From Accumulibacter sp. (GTDB lineage Bacteria > Pseudomonadota > Gammaproteobacteria > Burkholderiales > Rhodocyclaceae): a stretch of DNA of 64,000 nucleotides. Each line of letters opens with the position of its first letter. The stretch's first letter is position 1. The stretch is from the NCBI RefSeq assembly GCF_023806565.1, contig NZ_JAMTDV010000119.1, positions 1 to 64,000 on the forward strand, given 5' to 3'. This document shows positions 1-9,291 of the stretch, one piece after another. A program made the translations under genes and the position numbers. The notes beneath the pieces were generated by a model. That model saw only the letters and a program-made list of their open reading frames with translations, was not told where the DNA came from and searched no databases.

Positions 1-197
1 TGCGGTACGCCCGGAGCGCAAGTCGCCGCCGGCGCCGCCGGGGAAGCCGATGTAGCCGGGAGGCGATATTCCATGTCGGTGTATATACTGAAACAGGATG
101 TCGGTTTGCCGCGCGTCGGCGATCCGCTGCCGTACGCCGGCGAATGCCGGACGCCGCGGGACTTTGCCAGCCGGGACGAATACACAGAGGGGGATCG

Positions 198-926
198 ATG
201 AGTTCTTCGCCATCGGAAAAGCGCAGGCCTTCGGCTGCCGGGCGGGTCGCCAGGAAGCCGGTGGCCGCAAGCAGGAATGTCGCTGCACAGCCGGAGGAGA
301 GCGGTGTGGTCGAGCAGGTGCGCGCAATGGCCGGCAGGTTGCTGGACCTCAGTTCGGCAACGATGGTCGCCGGCCGTGCGCTCGAAACGGCGGGTAAGGT
401 GGGCCGCGCACTGCAGGGTGGGCACCCGATCGATGCGGCCAGCGAAGTCGTCAAGGCGGTGCTGCCCGGCGTCGGCGAAGCCGCCGGCTGGAGCAAGGCC
501 GGTGCGGCCATCCGGGCGATGCGCGAGAAGGCCGGGATGACCATCGCCGAGGTCGGTGCAGCGCTCGACCTCAAGGATCCCTCATTGCTCGAGGCGATCG
601 AGACAGGCCGCCTTGCTCTGTCGTTCGAACTGATCCTGCGCCTGGCGGCGGTCTTCGGACGCAATGATCCGGTCGGCTTCGTCATGCGCTTTACCCGCAG
701 CACCAATCCCGAGCTGTGGAAAAGCCTCGAAGCCCTAGGTGTGGGCAAACTGGTGCTGCAGACGGTACGCGAACACCAGTTCGTCAACATCTATCGCAGC
801 AACGACGATGCCCGCACGTTGAACGACGAGGAGTTCGCGGAGATTGCGAGTTTCACCCAGGCCGCTTTCGAGATGGCGATGGCGCTGCGTGCGCGACACC
901 TGGCGAAGCGCGCTGGCGAGGAGTGA
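198..926 (+). CDS. XRE-family helix-turn-helix protein, function unknown
   Basis: A 242-residue protein. The start at 198 is chosen because a purine-rich AGAGGGGG stretch lies just upstream; an earlier in-frame start at 144 lacks this. The first 40 residues are basic and low-complexity. Residues about 100-160 (AIRAMREKAGMTIAEVGAAL and following) have the spacing of a Cro/C1-type DNA-binding domain. The C-terminal third is alpha-helical with no recognised family. It stands alone upstream of dksA. It may be a transcription regulator, but its target is unknown. Confidence 0.7.
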   Translation: MSSSPSEKRRPSAAGRVARKPVAASRNVAAQPEESGVVEQVRAMAGRLLDLSSATMVAGRALETAGKVGRALQGGHPIDAASEVVKAVLPGVGEAAGWSKAGAAIRAMREKAGMTIAEVGAALDLKDPSLLEAIETGRLALSFELILRLAAVFGRNDPVGFVMRFTRSTNPELWKSLEALGVGKLVLQTVREHQFVNIYRSNDDARTLNDEEFAEIASFTQAAFEMAMALRARHLAKRAGEE

Positions 927-1048
927 GCGGGTGGGTTGCGGCCGTGGGGAAGCGCTAGACCATTGTGTGCTCGTGCGTCAGTTGCCACGAAAGCGATTTT
1001 TGATATTAAACTATTGATCTTTTGTAAACCGGAACAGGGTCTTCGAAC

Positions 1049-1474
1049 ATGGCTGACGAATTGCTTCACAAGCATTTCACTCCCTACGCACTGCAACCTG
1101 GCGAGGAGTTCATGAACAGCGCGCAGCTGGCTCATTTTCGTGGCATCCTCGAAGCGCTCAAGCAGCAGTTGATGGAAGACATCGAGCGCACGGTGCATAC
1201 CATGAAGGACGAGGCGACGGTCTTCGCCGATCCCAACGACCGGGCCAGCCAGGAGACCGACATCGCGATCGAACTGCGCAACCGCGACCGCGAGCGCAAA
1301 CTGGTGAAAAAGATCGAGGAAACGATCGATCGTATCGACAGCGGAGACTATGGCTATTGCGCAGCCTGCGGCGTCGAGATCGGCATCAAGCGGCTGGAGG
1401 CGAGACCGACGGCGACCCTGTGCATCGACTGCAAGACGCTCGAAGAAGTGCGCGAGAAGCAGATCGCCAAGTAG
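1049..1474 (+). CDS. dksA: RNA polymerase-binding transcription factor DksA
   Basis: A 141-residue protein of the usual DksA length. DksA binds in the secondary channel of RNA polymerase and, with ppGpp, controls rRNA and amino-acid promoters. The coiled-coil N-terminal half carries the DPNDRASQE tip segment with the two acidic residues needed for action. The C-terminal zinc finger is CAAC followed by CIDC, the canonical four-cysteine form. It is followed by a strong terminator shared with the convergent pnp gene. Confidence 0.96.
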   Translation: MADELLHKHFTPYALQPGEEFMNSAQLAHFRGILEALKQQLMEDIERTVHTMKDEATVFADPNDRASQETDIAIELRNRDRERKLVKKIEETIDRIDSGDYGYCAACGVEIGIKRLEARPTATLCIDCKTLEEVREKQIAK

Positions 1475-1518
1475 GCAGGGACGTCTCCGAGTTGCTTCCC
1501 GGCTTGTGCTGCGACAGC

Positions 1519-1549
1519 AAAAAAAGGACGCCGGTGGCGTCCTTTTTGC
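1519..1549. terminator. Bidirectional rho-independent terminator between dksA and pnp
   Basis: A perfect stem AAAAGGACGCC / GGCGTCCTTTT with a three-base loop has A-runs on the left and T-runs on the right. It can therefore end both the rightward dksA and the leftward pnp transcripts. Confidence 0.9.
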
Positions 1550-1566
1550 TTCGTCCGTTCCGCTTG

Positions 1567-3681
1567 TTACGACTGCACCGCAGCGGCGCCGCCTTCCTCG
1601 GCGGTGAGGGCTTTCATCGACAGCCGGACACGGCCTTTCTCGTCGGCTTCGAGCACCTTCACACGCACTTTCTGGCCCTCCTTGAGATAGTCGGCAACGG
1701 CGTTGACGCGTTCGTTGGCGATCTGCGAAATGTGCAGCAGACCGTCGCGTCCCGGCAGGATGCTGACGATGGCGCCGAAGTCGAGCAGCTTGAGGACGGT
1801 GCCGTCGTACACCTTGCCGACTTCGACATCGGCGGTGATCGACTCGATCCGGGCTTTGGCGGCATCGGCAGCATCACCGCTGACGGAGGCAATGGTGATC
1901 GTCCCGTCATCCTTGATGTCGATGGTCGTGCCGGTTTCCTCGGTGATGGCGCGGATCACGGCGCCGCCCTTGCCGATCACGTCACGGATCTTCTCCGGAT
2001 TGATTTTCATGGTGTACAGGCGTGGCGCGTAGCTGGAGACTTCCTCGCGGTGGCCGGACATCGAGTTCTGCATCTGCGCGAGGATGTGCCGGCGCGCTTC
2101 GCCGGCTTGGGTCAGGGCGACCTGCATGATCTCCTTGGTGATTCCCTGGATCTTGATGTCCATCTGGAGCGCAGTGACGCCGTTTTCAGTGCCGGCCACC
2201 TTGAAGTCCATGTCGCCGAGATGATCCTCGTCGCCGAGGATGTCGGTCAGTACCGCAAAGCGGTTGCCTTCCTTGATCAGACCCATGGCAATTCCGGCGA
2301 CGTGCGCCTTGAGCGGTACGCCGGCGTCCATCAGAGCCAGCGAAGCGCCGCAGACGCTGGCCATCGAACTCGATCCGTTCGATTCGGTGATCTCGGATAC
2401 GACGCGAATCGTGTAGGAGAAGTCTTCTACCGAGGGCAGAACGCCGAGCAGGGCGCGCTTGGCCAGGCGACCGTGGCCGATCTCGCGGCGCTTGGGGGTG
2501 CCGACGCGGCCGCACTCCCCCGTGGCGTAGGGCGGGAAGTTGTAATGCAGCATGAAACGTTCGCGGTACTCGCCGCCGAGCGCGTCGATGATCTGCTCGT
2601 CGCGGCCGGTACCCAGAGTGGCGACGACGATTGCCTGCGTCTCGCCGCGCGTGAACAGCGACGAACCATGTGCACGCGGCAGCACGCCCGAGCGGATCGC
2701 GATCGGTCGAACGGTACGGGTGTCGCGGCCGTCGATGCGCGGCTCGCCGGCGAGGATGCGGCCGCGCACGATGCGGGATTCGGCATCCGAGACCATGGTG
2801 CGGACGGCGTTGGCGTCCGGAGCGTCGTCGTCGGCGCTCATGGCTTCCACCGCGTAGGCGGTGATTTCCTTGATTCTCTGGGTACGCAGCTGCTTGCTGG
2901 TGATCCGGTACGCTTCCTGGAGTTCGGCCTCGACCAGCCGATTGACCTTGTCGTGCACCGCCTGGTTTCTTGCGGCCGGCGCCCAGTCCCACTCCGGCTT
3001 GCCGGCCGCATCGACGAGTTCGTTGATCGCGTCGATCGCCGTCTGCATCTGCTGGTGTCCGTAGACCACGGCACCGAGCATCACTTCTTCGGGCAGTTCC
3101 CGCGCCTCCGACTCGACCATCAGCACCGCCGCCTGGGTGCCGGCGACGACCAGATCGAGCTGGCTCTGGGCGAGTTGGCTGGCGCCCGGATTGAGCACGT
3201 ACTGACCGTCGAGATAACCGACGCGAGCGGCGCCGATCGGTCCATCGAAGGGGATACCGGAAATGGCCAGGGCAGCCGACGCACCGATCATCGCCGGGAT
3301 GTCGGGATCGATTTCCGGATTCAGCGACATCACCATCGCCACGATCTGGACTTCATGGTAGAAGCCCTCCGGGAAGAGCGGGCGCAGCGGACGGTCGATC
3401 AGGCGGGAGGTCAGGGTTTCCTTTTCCGATGGGCGTCCCTCGCGCTTGAAGAATCCCCCGGGAATCTTTCCCGCAGCGTAGGTCTTCTCGATGTAGTCGA
3501 CGGTCAGCGGAAAGAATTCCTGTCCCGGTTTTGCGGTCCGGTTGCCGACTACGGTGACCAGCACGACCGTGTCGTCCATCGTGACGAGCACAGCCCCGCT
3601 GGCCTGACGGGCGATTTCGCCCGTTTCCAGGGTGACCCGATGCGCTCCGTAGGCGAAGCTCTTCTTGGCGATAGTAAACAT
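1567..3681 (-). CDS. pnp: Polyribonucleotide nucleotidyltransferase (PNPase)
   Basis: A 704-residue protein, the full length for PNPase, which degrades RNA 3' to 5' with phosphate and is part of the degradosome. Two RNase PH domains, a KH domain (around [16 protein letters not shown]) and a C-terminal S1 domain ([19 protein letters not shown]) are in the expected order. It lies directly downstream of rpsO in the same direction, the conserved rpsO-pnp arrangement. The start ATG at 3681 follows a GGGAAC sequence. Confidence 0.97.
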   Translation of the reverse strand: MFTIAKKSFAYGAHRVTLETGEIARQASGAVLVTMDDTVVLVTVVGNRTAKPGQEFFPLTVDYIEKTYAAGKIPGGFFKREGRPSEKETLTSRLIDRPLRPLFPEGFYHEVQIVAMVMSLNPEIDPDIPAMIGASAALAISGIPFDGPIGAARVGYLDGQYVLNPGASQLAQSQLDLVVAGTQAAVLMVESEARELPEEVMLGAVVYGHQQMQTAIDAINELVDAAGKPEWDWAPAARNQAVHDKVNRLVEAELQEAYRITSKQLRTQRIKEITAYAVEAMSADDDAPDANAVRTMVSDAESRIVRGRILAGEPRIDGRDTRTVRPIAIRSGVLPRAHGSSLFTRGETQAIVVATLGTGRDEQIIDALGGEYRERFMLHYNFPPYATGECGRVGTPKRREIGHGRLAKRALLGVLPSVEDFSYTIRVVSEITESNGSSSMASVCGASLALMDAGVPLKAHVAGIAMGLIKEGNRFAVLTDILGDEDHLGDMDFKVAGTENGVTALQMDIKIQGITKEIMQVALTQAGEARRHILAQMQNSMSGHREEVSSYAPRLYTMKINPEKIRDVIGKGGAVIRAITEETGTTIDIKDDGTITIASVSGDAADAAKARIESITADVEVGKVYDGTVLKLLDFGAIVSILPGRDGLLHISQIANERVNAVADYLKEGQKVRVKVLEADEKGRVRLSMKALTAEEGGAAAVQS

Positions 3682-3851
3682 TGTTCCCTTTCTCGAAAGT
3701 CCGGCGCGTGCCTGCCCACGATCCCGGCAGACGACCAGTGCGCCCGTACGGCAAAAAACACAAACAGCGGCGCAGCCCGCAAAGGACTGGCCGCTGACGG
3801 CTCGTCAATTCGCCCGTCGCGCCGACCGCAGGACGGGCCCGGCACCCGGGG

Positions 3852-4121
3852 CTATTTGCGCAAGCCGAGACGCTGAATCAGATTGCGGTACGAGTCGACA
3901 TTGGTGCGCTTCAAATAGTCCAGCAGCTTGCGGCGGCGGCTGACCATGCGCAGCAGGCCGCGTCGCGAGTGATTGTCCTTCTTGTGCTCCTTGAAATGAC
4001 CGGTCAGGTCATTGATTCGTGCGGTCAGAAGCGCCACCTGGACTTCGGAAGAACCGGTGTCGCCGGCCGCACGCTGGTAATCAGCCATGATTTGCGCCTT
4101 CTGCGCAACGTTGATCGCCAT
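3852..4121 (-). CDS. rpsO: 30S ribosomal protein S15
   Basis: An 89-residue protein, exactly the family length, containing the [16 protein letters not shown] and [19 protein letters not shown] segments diagnostic of S15. S15 binds 16S rRNA early in small-subunit assembly. The start MAINVAQ at 4121 is preceded by GAAAGAGAG; the longer upstream frame is not used. It is cotranscribed with pnp, separated by 170 bases that may hold the RNase III processing hairpin known in other species, though I see no clear one. Confidence 0.97.
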   Translation of the reverse strand: MAINVAQKAQIMADYQRAAGDTGSSEVQVALLTARINDLTGHFKEHKKDNHSRRGLLRMVSRRRKLLDYLKRTNVDSYRNLIQRLGLRK

Positions 4122-4492
4122 GTCAAACTCTCTTTCTCGGGAACGGCGCAGCCCCGGTTTGATAGAGCCAACGCCAGATGGATGAACGTGTTTATTCGCT
4201 TGGCGAAGCGAACCCGGGATTCTACCGGCCGGCAAGTCTGGCGACAAGTCCGCGATCGCGTGCGAGCATCGCGGTGCGCATGAGCAGGAGAGGGGCGACG
4301 GCATCGCCTGGAGTGCCGGGCGACCTATAATGAGGGCACTGGGATCTTTCACCTGCTCGTGGCGCCTCGTGAGGTGCAACAGGCTGGTCGCTTGTTAACT
4401 TCCCTCACGTGTCGACATTCTTTACACCACGCTTTGCCGACAGTTCGGGTGACCACTGAATAGGTCAAAGATAACAATGGCTTGTTCTCAAA

Positions 4493-4517
4493 TGCCAAAT
4501 TTGGCACGGAATTTGCT
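4493..4517 (+). promoter_or_regulatory. Sigma-54 (RpoN) -24/-12 promoter of the PEP-CTERM gene
   Basis: TGGCACG (4502-4508), four bases, then TTGCT (4513-4517) match the sigma-54 consensus, with exactly ten bases between the invariant GG and GC. It overlaps a perfect 14-bp palindrome TGCCAAATTTGGCA (4493-4506). The predicted start of transcription is near 4528, giving a leader of about 67 bases before the ATG at 4595. The rest of the 473-base gap 4122-4594 holds the rpsO upstream region, and I see no gene in it. Confidence 0.8.
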
Positions 4518-4594
4518 ATATACGCATGGACGTCGGGCTCGGGTGCCTGGATCCGTCATCTAAATTAATCCAGAGTGAAAGAAAGGTACTAATT

Positions 4595-5248
4595 ATGAAG
4601 AAATCCATCATTGCCCTAGCCGCACTCTTTGCTGCTGCCGGCGCGCAAGCAAGCACGATCAGCTACAACTTCAGCAATCCGGTATCGACCACCGAAATCA
4701 CGCAGACGGGTACGCTCGGTCTGTTTGATTCGACTCTCGGAACCCTGACCGGTGCCTCGCTCGAACTCCAGGGTGCAGCCAGATTCGCGTTCACGGGGAC
4801 CAACTCCGCGGCGCAGGCGCAGACTGCCAACATCACCAGTTCCACCGATCTTTTCTGGAGCAGCAGCATCGCCGCCCTGAGCGCGATTGTCAGCGGCACC
4901 GACGTTTTCCTTTCGCTGAGTTCCGGTCCGCAGTCGTATGCTTCGGGTGAGACGAAGAGCTTCGGTCCCTCCAACAAGAACGCCAGTGTCGTCGACGACC
5001 TGGCTTCGATTCTTGCCTCCATGGAAGCAGCCGGCGGCGGCAACTTCACCCTGACCTGCAATTCGCTCTCGGGCTTGGCGGTACAGGGCGGTGGCGGCAA
5101 CATCGACACGACGCAAGACACCGCGGCGGGCTGCGGCGCCAGGATCGTCTATACCTATGATGAGCAAAAGGTACCTGAGCCCGCCTCGCTCGCTCTCCTC
5201 GGACTCGCGCTGGCCGGTGCCGGTGTCTCTCGCCGTCGCAAGGCCTGA
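4595..5248 (+). CDS. PEP-CTERM sorting-domain protein, exported
   Basis: A 217-residue secreted protein. It opens with a signal peptide (MKKSIIALAALFAAAGAQAS) and ends with VPEPASLALLGLALAGAGVS followed by an RRRK tail. This Pro-Glu-Pro, hydrophobic helix and basic tail is the target of exosortase (EpsH/XrtA), which processes surface proteins linked to exopolysaccharide. The middle is Ser/Thr/Gly-rich beta structure, like the choice-of-anchor group. It has its own sigma-54 promoter and terminator. The precise role is unknown; a matrix or floc component is likely. No exosortase gene is in the window. Confidence 0.9.
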   Translation: MKKSIIALAALFAAAGAQASTISYNFSNPVSTTEITQTGTLGLFDSTLGTLTGASLELQGAARFAFTGTNSAAQAQTANITSSTDLFWSSSIAALSAIVSGTDVFLSLSSGPQSYASGETKSFGPSNKNASVVDDLASILASMEAAGGGNFTLTCNSLSGLAVQGGGGNIDTTQDTAAGCGARIVYTYDEQKVPEPASLALLGLALAGAGVSRRRKA

Positions 5249-5277
5249 TTCCGATCCTTTCGTTTCGTAGAACACTC

Positions 5278-5303
5278 GCCCGGCATTGCCGGGCTTTTTT
5301 TTT
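5278..5303 (+). terminator. Rho-independent terminator after the PEP-CTERM gene
   Basis: Stem GCCCGGC / GCCGGGC with loop ATT is followed by nine T residues, about 30 bases after the stop codon. Confidence 0.92.
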
Positions 5304-5897
5304 GCTCCCTCTTTTCCTTCGCCGAGTGTGTTCGCTGCGGTGCACTCGGCTCGCGTGCTTGCCTCTCGCCACTATTCGAAAAATATTGTCTTCCCATTTT
5401 TCGGCACTTGCCGTGAAGACGATCACGGACGAGCGGTTTCTTGCCATGTTTTCGGGAGGTCGACCGGGGCACCAAGGCTCATCGGCTTCTGAGGGGCGAC
5501 CGAGTTTGCACATTCCTTGCCCGGTTTGCCAGCGAGGGTGAGTGCCCTGATCAGCAGGAGGTGAGCCACGAGGAGGCGCGTTACTCGGTAGTGCGTTGCA
5601 AGCAGGCGAAGGGCAACCTTACCTATCCTTCGCTCGAAACCGGCAGTGGGTGCGCCAGCTGCCGTGTCAGCTCGGCTTCTCGCTCACGGCTCCGTAAGCC
5701 AGTGCTCGATGCGCAAATCCGCGACTCAGGCAATCTGGCGTGGCTACCGACATTGCCAGTTCGTCGGCGGCATGTCGGGCAAAGCGGTCACCTACCTCGG
5801 GGGGGCTCCGTTGTCGATGCTTTTCGTGCAGCCCGCAGCCTGGCTGTCGCAGCGGCGCCGGCGAGTTCGCCTGTCGCCGTTGGGCCCGCGCCAGAAC
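5304..5897. other. 594-base stretch without a recognisable gene
   Basis: The reading frames here are short, poorly started and give no family-like sequence on either strand. The base composition is somewhat lower in GC than in the flanking genes for the first 120 bases. It may be remnant DNA, or hold an unrecognised small RNA or 3' region of the ProQ gene. I find no repeat, tRNA or clear hairpin in it. Confidence 0.5.
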
Positions 5898-6317
5898 TCA
5901 GCGATTGCGAGCAAATTTTTCGACGAGCCGATCGAGCTTTTCGGCGTGCTGGCGAGCCCGAGCCTCCTCTTCACGCTGCATCCTGCGCTGCTCTGCCTGC
6001 TTGCGGAGTCTTTCCGCGAGCAGTTCGGCGGCATGGCTGCGGTGTGTCTCGGGAATTTCTTCACCAGGCTGCCCGTCGAGATCGACGCGCCGAGTTGCCT
6101 TGCCCATGGCCTTCAGGTAGCGGGTCGAGTGCGTATGCAATCCGAGAGCAATGCGCAGCACCTTGCGATCGACGGTCGGCAGACGCGCCAGGAGTTGCCT
6201 GTCGACGCCGATGGCCAGCGGCAGGCAGTCGCGGAACACCGGGAACTTCTCCTGCAGTTCCTTCAGCAGTTGCCGGGCGTGATTGGCCGGATTGGCGGCT
6301 GGCGTGGGCGTGTTCAT
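5898..6317 (-). CDS. ProQ/FinO-domain RNA-binding protein
   Basis: A 139-residue protein starting MNTPTPAANPANHARQLLKE. The segment LQEKFPVFRDCLPLAIGVDRQLLARL and the following HTHSTRYLKAM are the core of the FinO/ProQ fold, an RNA chaperone that binds structured small RNAs and mRNA 3' ends. The C-terminal 60 residues are highly charged and helical (RLRKQAEQRRMQREEEARAR). The longer frame to 6368 is rejected because its extra residues are not family-like. It sits 13 bases downstream of the acyl-CoA reductase gene and could share its transcript. Confidence 0.88.
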   Translation of the reverse strand: MNTPTPAANPANHARQLLKELQEKFPVFRDCLPLAIGVDRQLLARLPTVDRKVLRIALGLHTHSTRYLKAMGKATRRVDLDGQPGEEIPETHRSHAAELLAERLRKQAEQRRMQREEEARARQHAEKLDRLVEKFARNR

Positions 6318-6330
6318 GCAGCCGGGGGCT

Positions 6331-8316
6331 TCAGAAGTGGATGCCGCGCATGATCTGCGAAAAAGCAACCTGGTCAGCCGTTTGCGCGGCGCCTTCGGCG
6401 GGTTTGCCGGCGGCCGCGCTGGAATCGGGGAACATGCGGAAGGAAGTGTTCATGGTGATTTGCGCCACCTTCGGCATCAGCGAATGCAGCAGCGCGCCAA
6501 AGATTCCGAGGCGAGTGGCGATGCGCACCGGTTTGTGGATGATCGCTTCCACCACCAGATCGGCGGCCTCGTCGGGTGACAGCGTCGGAACCTGATCGTA
6601 AAGCTTGGTCGGCGCAATCATCGGCGTTCTCACCAGAGGCATGTTGATGGTCGTGAACTCGATGCCGCGGTCGGCAAACTCGGATGCCGCGCAGCGTGCC
6701 CATGCGTCCATCGCCGCCTTCGAAGCGACATAGGCGGAGAAGCGCGGGGCGTTGGTGAGGACGCCGATCGACGAAATGTTGATGACGTGGCCCTTGCGTT
6801 TGGCGATCATCGCTGGCAGGAAGCCCATGGTCAGCCGGAGTGCCCCGAAATAGTTGACCTCCATCGTTCGTTCGAAATCGTGGAAGCGATCAAACGAGCT
6901 CTCGATTCCGCGGCGAATCGAGCGCCCGGCGTTGTTGACCAGGATGTCGACCCCGCCATGTTCCTCGGTCATGAAGCGGACGAAGGCAGCGCATTGCTCG
7001 GGATTCGCCACGTCGACCGCGTGCGTGATCAGGCGCAGACCGTCGGCTTCGAACTCCCGGCGGACTTCGTCGAGCGCGTGCGCGTCACGTGCGATGGTGA
7101 CGGCGACGGCACCGGCTTCGGCCATCTTGCGGATGGTTGCCTTGCCGATGCCCGACGAGCCACCAGTGACCAGTACCACCTTGCCCTCGACCTGGCCACG
7201 CAGCGTGCGATCGATGAACAGGTCGGGGTCGAGATGGCGCTCCCAGTAGTCCCAGAGGCGCCAGGCGTAGCTGTCGAGCGGTGGCACGGCGATGCCGGTG
7301 CCTTTGAGCGCACGCAGCGTCTCGCGGCAGTCGAAACGGGTCGGGTAATTGATGAAATCGAGCACGTCATCGGGCAGACCGAGGTCCTTCATGATCGCCG
7401 TACGGATGCGGCGGACCGGAGTCAGGGCGAACATCGCCTTGCGCACCGATTTCGGGATGAAGCCCAGCAGCGCTGCGTTGATGCGCATCGCCATTTCCGG
7501 TGCGTGCGCCGCGCGCGCGAAAGTGTTGAGCAGGTCGCCAACGCGCATAGGTGCTGGATCGGTCAGATGGAAGCACTGGCCATCCTGCCCTTCGAGGTGA
7601 GCGATGTGATCCATCGCGGCGACGACGAAGTCGACCGGTACGACGTTGATCCGCCCACCCTCGATGCCGATCGTCGGCATCCAGGACGGGAACATGCGGC
7701 GCATCTTCTGGATGAGCTTGAAGAAATAGTAGGGTCCGTCGATCTTGTCCATTTCGCCGGTGCGCGAGTCACCGACGACAATTGCCGGACGGAAGACCCG
7801 CCAGGGAATCGTACACTCCCGGCGCACGATGCCTTCCGAATCATGCTTGGTGCGAAAGTACGGATTTTCGAGATTTTCCGCTTCTTCGAACATGTCCTCG
7901 CGGAACAGACCTTCGAACAAGCCGGCCGCGGCAATCGAACTGACCAGGTGGAAGTGGCGGGTACCGATCTCCTCGGCCAGACGCACGGTGTTGCGCGTAC
8001 CGTCTACGTTGGCACGCTGCTGGTCTTCGGCGCTGGCCTTGAGGTCATAGATCGCGGCGAGGTGAAAGAAGTGGTCGATCTTTCCCTTGAGACGGTCGAT
8101 GTCCGCATTTGCGACTCCCAGTCTGGGCTGGGTGAGGTCACCGACGATCGGAATGACGCGGTCTTCGCGACAGCCCCAGTAGTCGTAGAGTTCCTGCAGT
8201 CTCGGCAGTTCGACGGCGCGCGTCAGAAAATAGACGGTGGCTCCGGGGCGGCCCAGCAGCTTGGCAACCAGCCTCTTGCCGATGAAGCCGGTCGCACCGG
8301 TGACGAAATAATTCAT
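6331..8316 (-). CDS. Two-domain fatty acyl-CoA reductase (SDR family)
   Basis: A 661-residue protein. Residues 1 to about 370 form an extended SDR / thioester-reductase domain with GATGFIG at 7-13 and a YFRTK catalytic pair. Residues from about 375 form a classical SDR domain with TGGSSGIG, NNAG, an ISSIG serine and YVASK. This order and length match bacterial fatty acyl-CoA reductases of the Marinobacter type, which make fatty alcohols for wax esters from acyl-CoA and NADPH. A wax ester synthase, acyl-CoA-binding protein and granule proteins lie nearby. Substrate choice is inferred from the architecture; a thioester reductase in another lipid pathway remains possible. Confidence 0.82.
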   Translation of the reverse strand: MNYFVTGATGFIGKRLVAKLLGRPGATVYFLTRAVELPRLQELYDYWGCREDRVIPIVGDLTQPRLGVANADIDRLKGKIDHFFHLAAIYDLKASAEDQQRANVDGTRNTVRLAEEIGTRHFHLVSSIAAAGLFEGLFREDMFEEAENLENPYFRTKHDSEGIVRRECTIPWRVFRPAIVVGDSRTGEMDKIDGPYYFFKLIQKMRRMFPSWMPTIGIEGGRINVVPVDFVVAAMDHIAHLEGQDGQCFHLTDPAPMRVGDLLNTFARAAHAPEMAMRINAALLGFIPKSVRKAMFALTPVRRIRTAIMKDLGLPDDVLDFINYPTRFDCRETLRALKGTGIAVPPLDSYAWRLWDYWERHLDPDLFIDRTLRGQVEGKVVLVTGGSSGIGKATIRKMAEAGAVAVTIARDAHALDEVRREFEADGLRLITHAVDVANPEQCAAFVRFMTEEHGGVDILVNNAGRSIRRGIESSFDRFHDFERTMEVNYFGALRLTMGFLPAMIAKRKGHVINISSIGVLTNAPRFSAYVASKAAMDAWARCAASEFADRGIEFTTINMPLVRTPMIAPTKLYDQVPTLSPDEAADLVVEAIIHKPVRIATRLGIFGALLHSLMPKVAQITMNTSFRMFPDSSAAAGKPAEGAAQTADQVAFSQIMRGIHF

Positions 8317-8492
8317 CCTTGCCTCCTGAATTTCATTGCTCTCTCCTCGATTCGCGCCTGTTCGGGTCGTTGCGGCTGGACCGCGTGCGTCGGGTCTTTA
8401 GTGTGCGCCCTCTAGATATTGTCACTAGACTACGTGTTCAGGGCAAGCAAAAAACTTGTTGACCTCTCGATTTGACCTTCAAGGAGATGAAG

Positions 8493-9047
8493 ATGGGCAG
8501 GAAACTCAAGGAATTGGCCGGCAGCGTAACAGAGAATCAGCTCGCAGCAACGGTCAAGGAGTCGGCACAGCAGATCTGGCTGGCCGGACTCGGCGCTTTT
8601 GCCAAGGCGCAGGAAGAAGGAGGCAAAGTGTTCGACGCGCTGGTCCGCGAAGGCGAGAGCATTCAGGCGAAGACGCGCAAGATGACCGACGAGCGAATCG
8701 CGCAGGTTGCCGGCAAGGCGGCCGGGACGTGGGATCGTCTTGAGCAGGTTTTCGAGGACCGCGTTGCGCGTGCGCTGGGCAGCCTCGGAGTTCCCAGCAA
8801 GCAGGACATCGATCGCTTGTCGAAGCGGGTCGTCGATCTGAGCGCGGCAGTGCAGGCACTGACCGAAGGCAAGGCGGTTCCCAGGGTCGTGGCCAAGGCG
8901 ACCAAGCCGGCGGCCGAGGAAACTTCCCTGGCGGACGAGCCGGTGTCGGCCAAACCCGCCGTGCGCCGGACTGCCGCGGCGAAAAAGGCTCCGCCGGTGA
9001 CTCCGGCCGATGTCCTGAGCACCCTGCCACAGCAGACCGCCGAGTAA
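8493..9047 (+). CDS. Phasin-like granule-associated protein (PhaF/PhaI type)
   Basis: A 184-residue protein. The ATG at 8493 is chosen because AAGGAG lies six bases before it. Residues 1-120 form a long amphipathic helix (QQIWLAGLGAFAKAQEEGGK is the family signature), used to coat polyhydroxyalkanoate or lipid granules. The C-terminal third is rich in Ala, Lys and Pro, like histone-like PhaF tails. It is divergent from the acyl-CoA reductase with a 176-base shared promoter region. Confidence 0.85.
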   Translation: MGRKLKELAGSVTENQLAATVKESAQQIWLAGLGAFAKAQEEGGKVFDALVREGESIQAKTRKMTDERIAQVAGKAAGTWDRLEQVFEDRVARALGSLGVPSKQDIDRLSKRVVDLSAAVQALTEGKAVPRVVAKATKPAAEETSLADEPVSAKPAVRRTAAAKKAPPVTPADVLSTLPQQTAE

Positions 9048-9291
9048 GCCTGCGCCGGCTCGGGTTGCGAAGTGCTTGCCCGGGTCGGGCACCGCGGGCG
9101 GCCGAAGCATGGTGAACGCCACCCGCAGCGGGCGCGAAAGCGCCGTCGGAGGGTGCGTGGATTCTCCGCCGGCGGTGGCTTTCGGGCTTGACCAGCGCTG
9201 GCGCCCAGGAGCAGGCGCTCGCAAGCGGGGCACTGGCAAGCCGCCTTCGCTGCTGGCGGAGCGACGCTCGTCGAGGAGAGGGGGGCACTGA

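Noticed and set aside
1357-3876. An 839-codon plus-strand frame opposite pnp
   Set aside because: It is antisense to a complete, conserved PNPase gene, starts inside dksA, and its sequence is Asp/Gly/Arg/Val-rich without any domain: a GC-rich mirror frame.
5441-6595. A 384-codon plus-strand frame over the ProQ gene
   Set aside because: Its start is in featureless DNA and its second half is antisense to the ProQ/FinO gene.
6787-8415. A 542-codon plus-strand frame opposite the acyl-CoA reductase
   Set aside because: Antisense to a clear two-domain SDR enzyme; no family-like sequence and no ribosome site.
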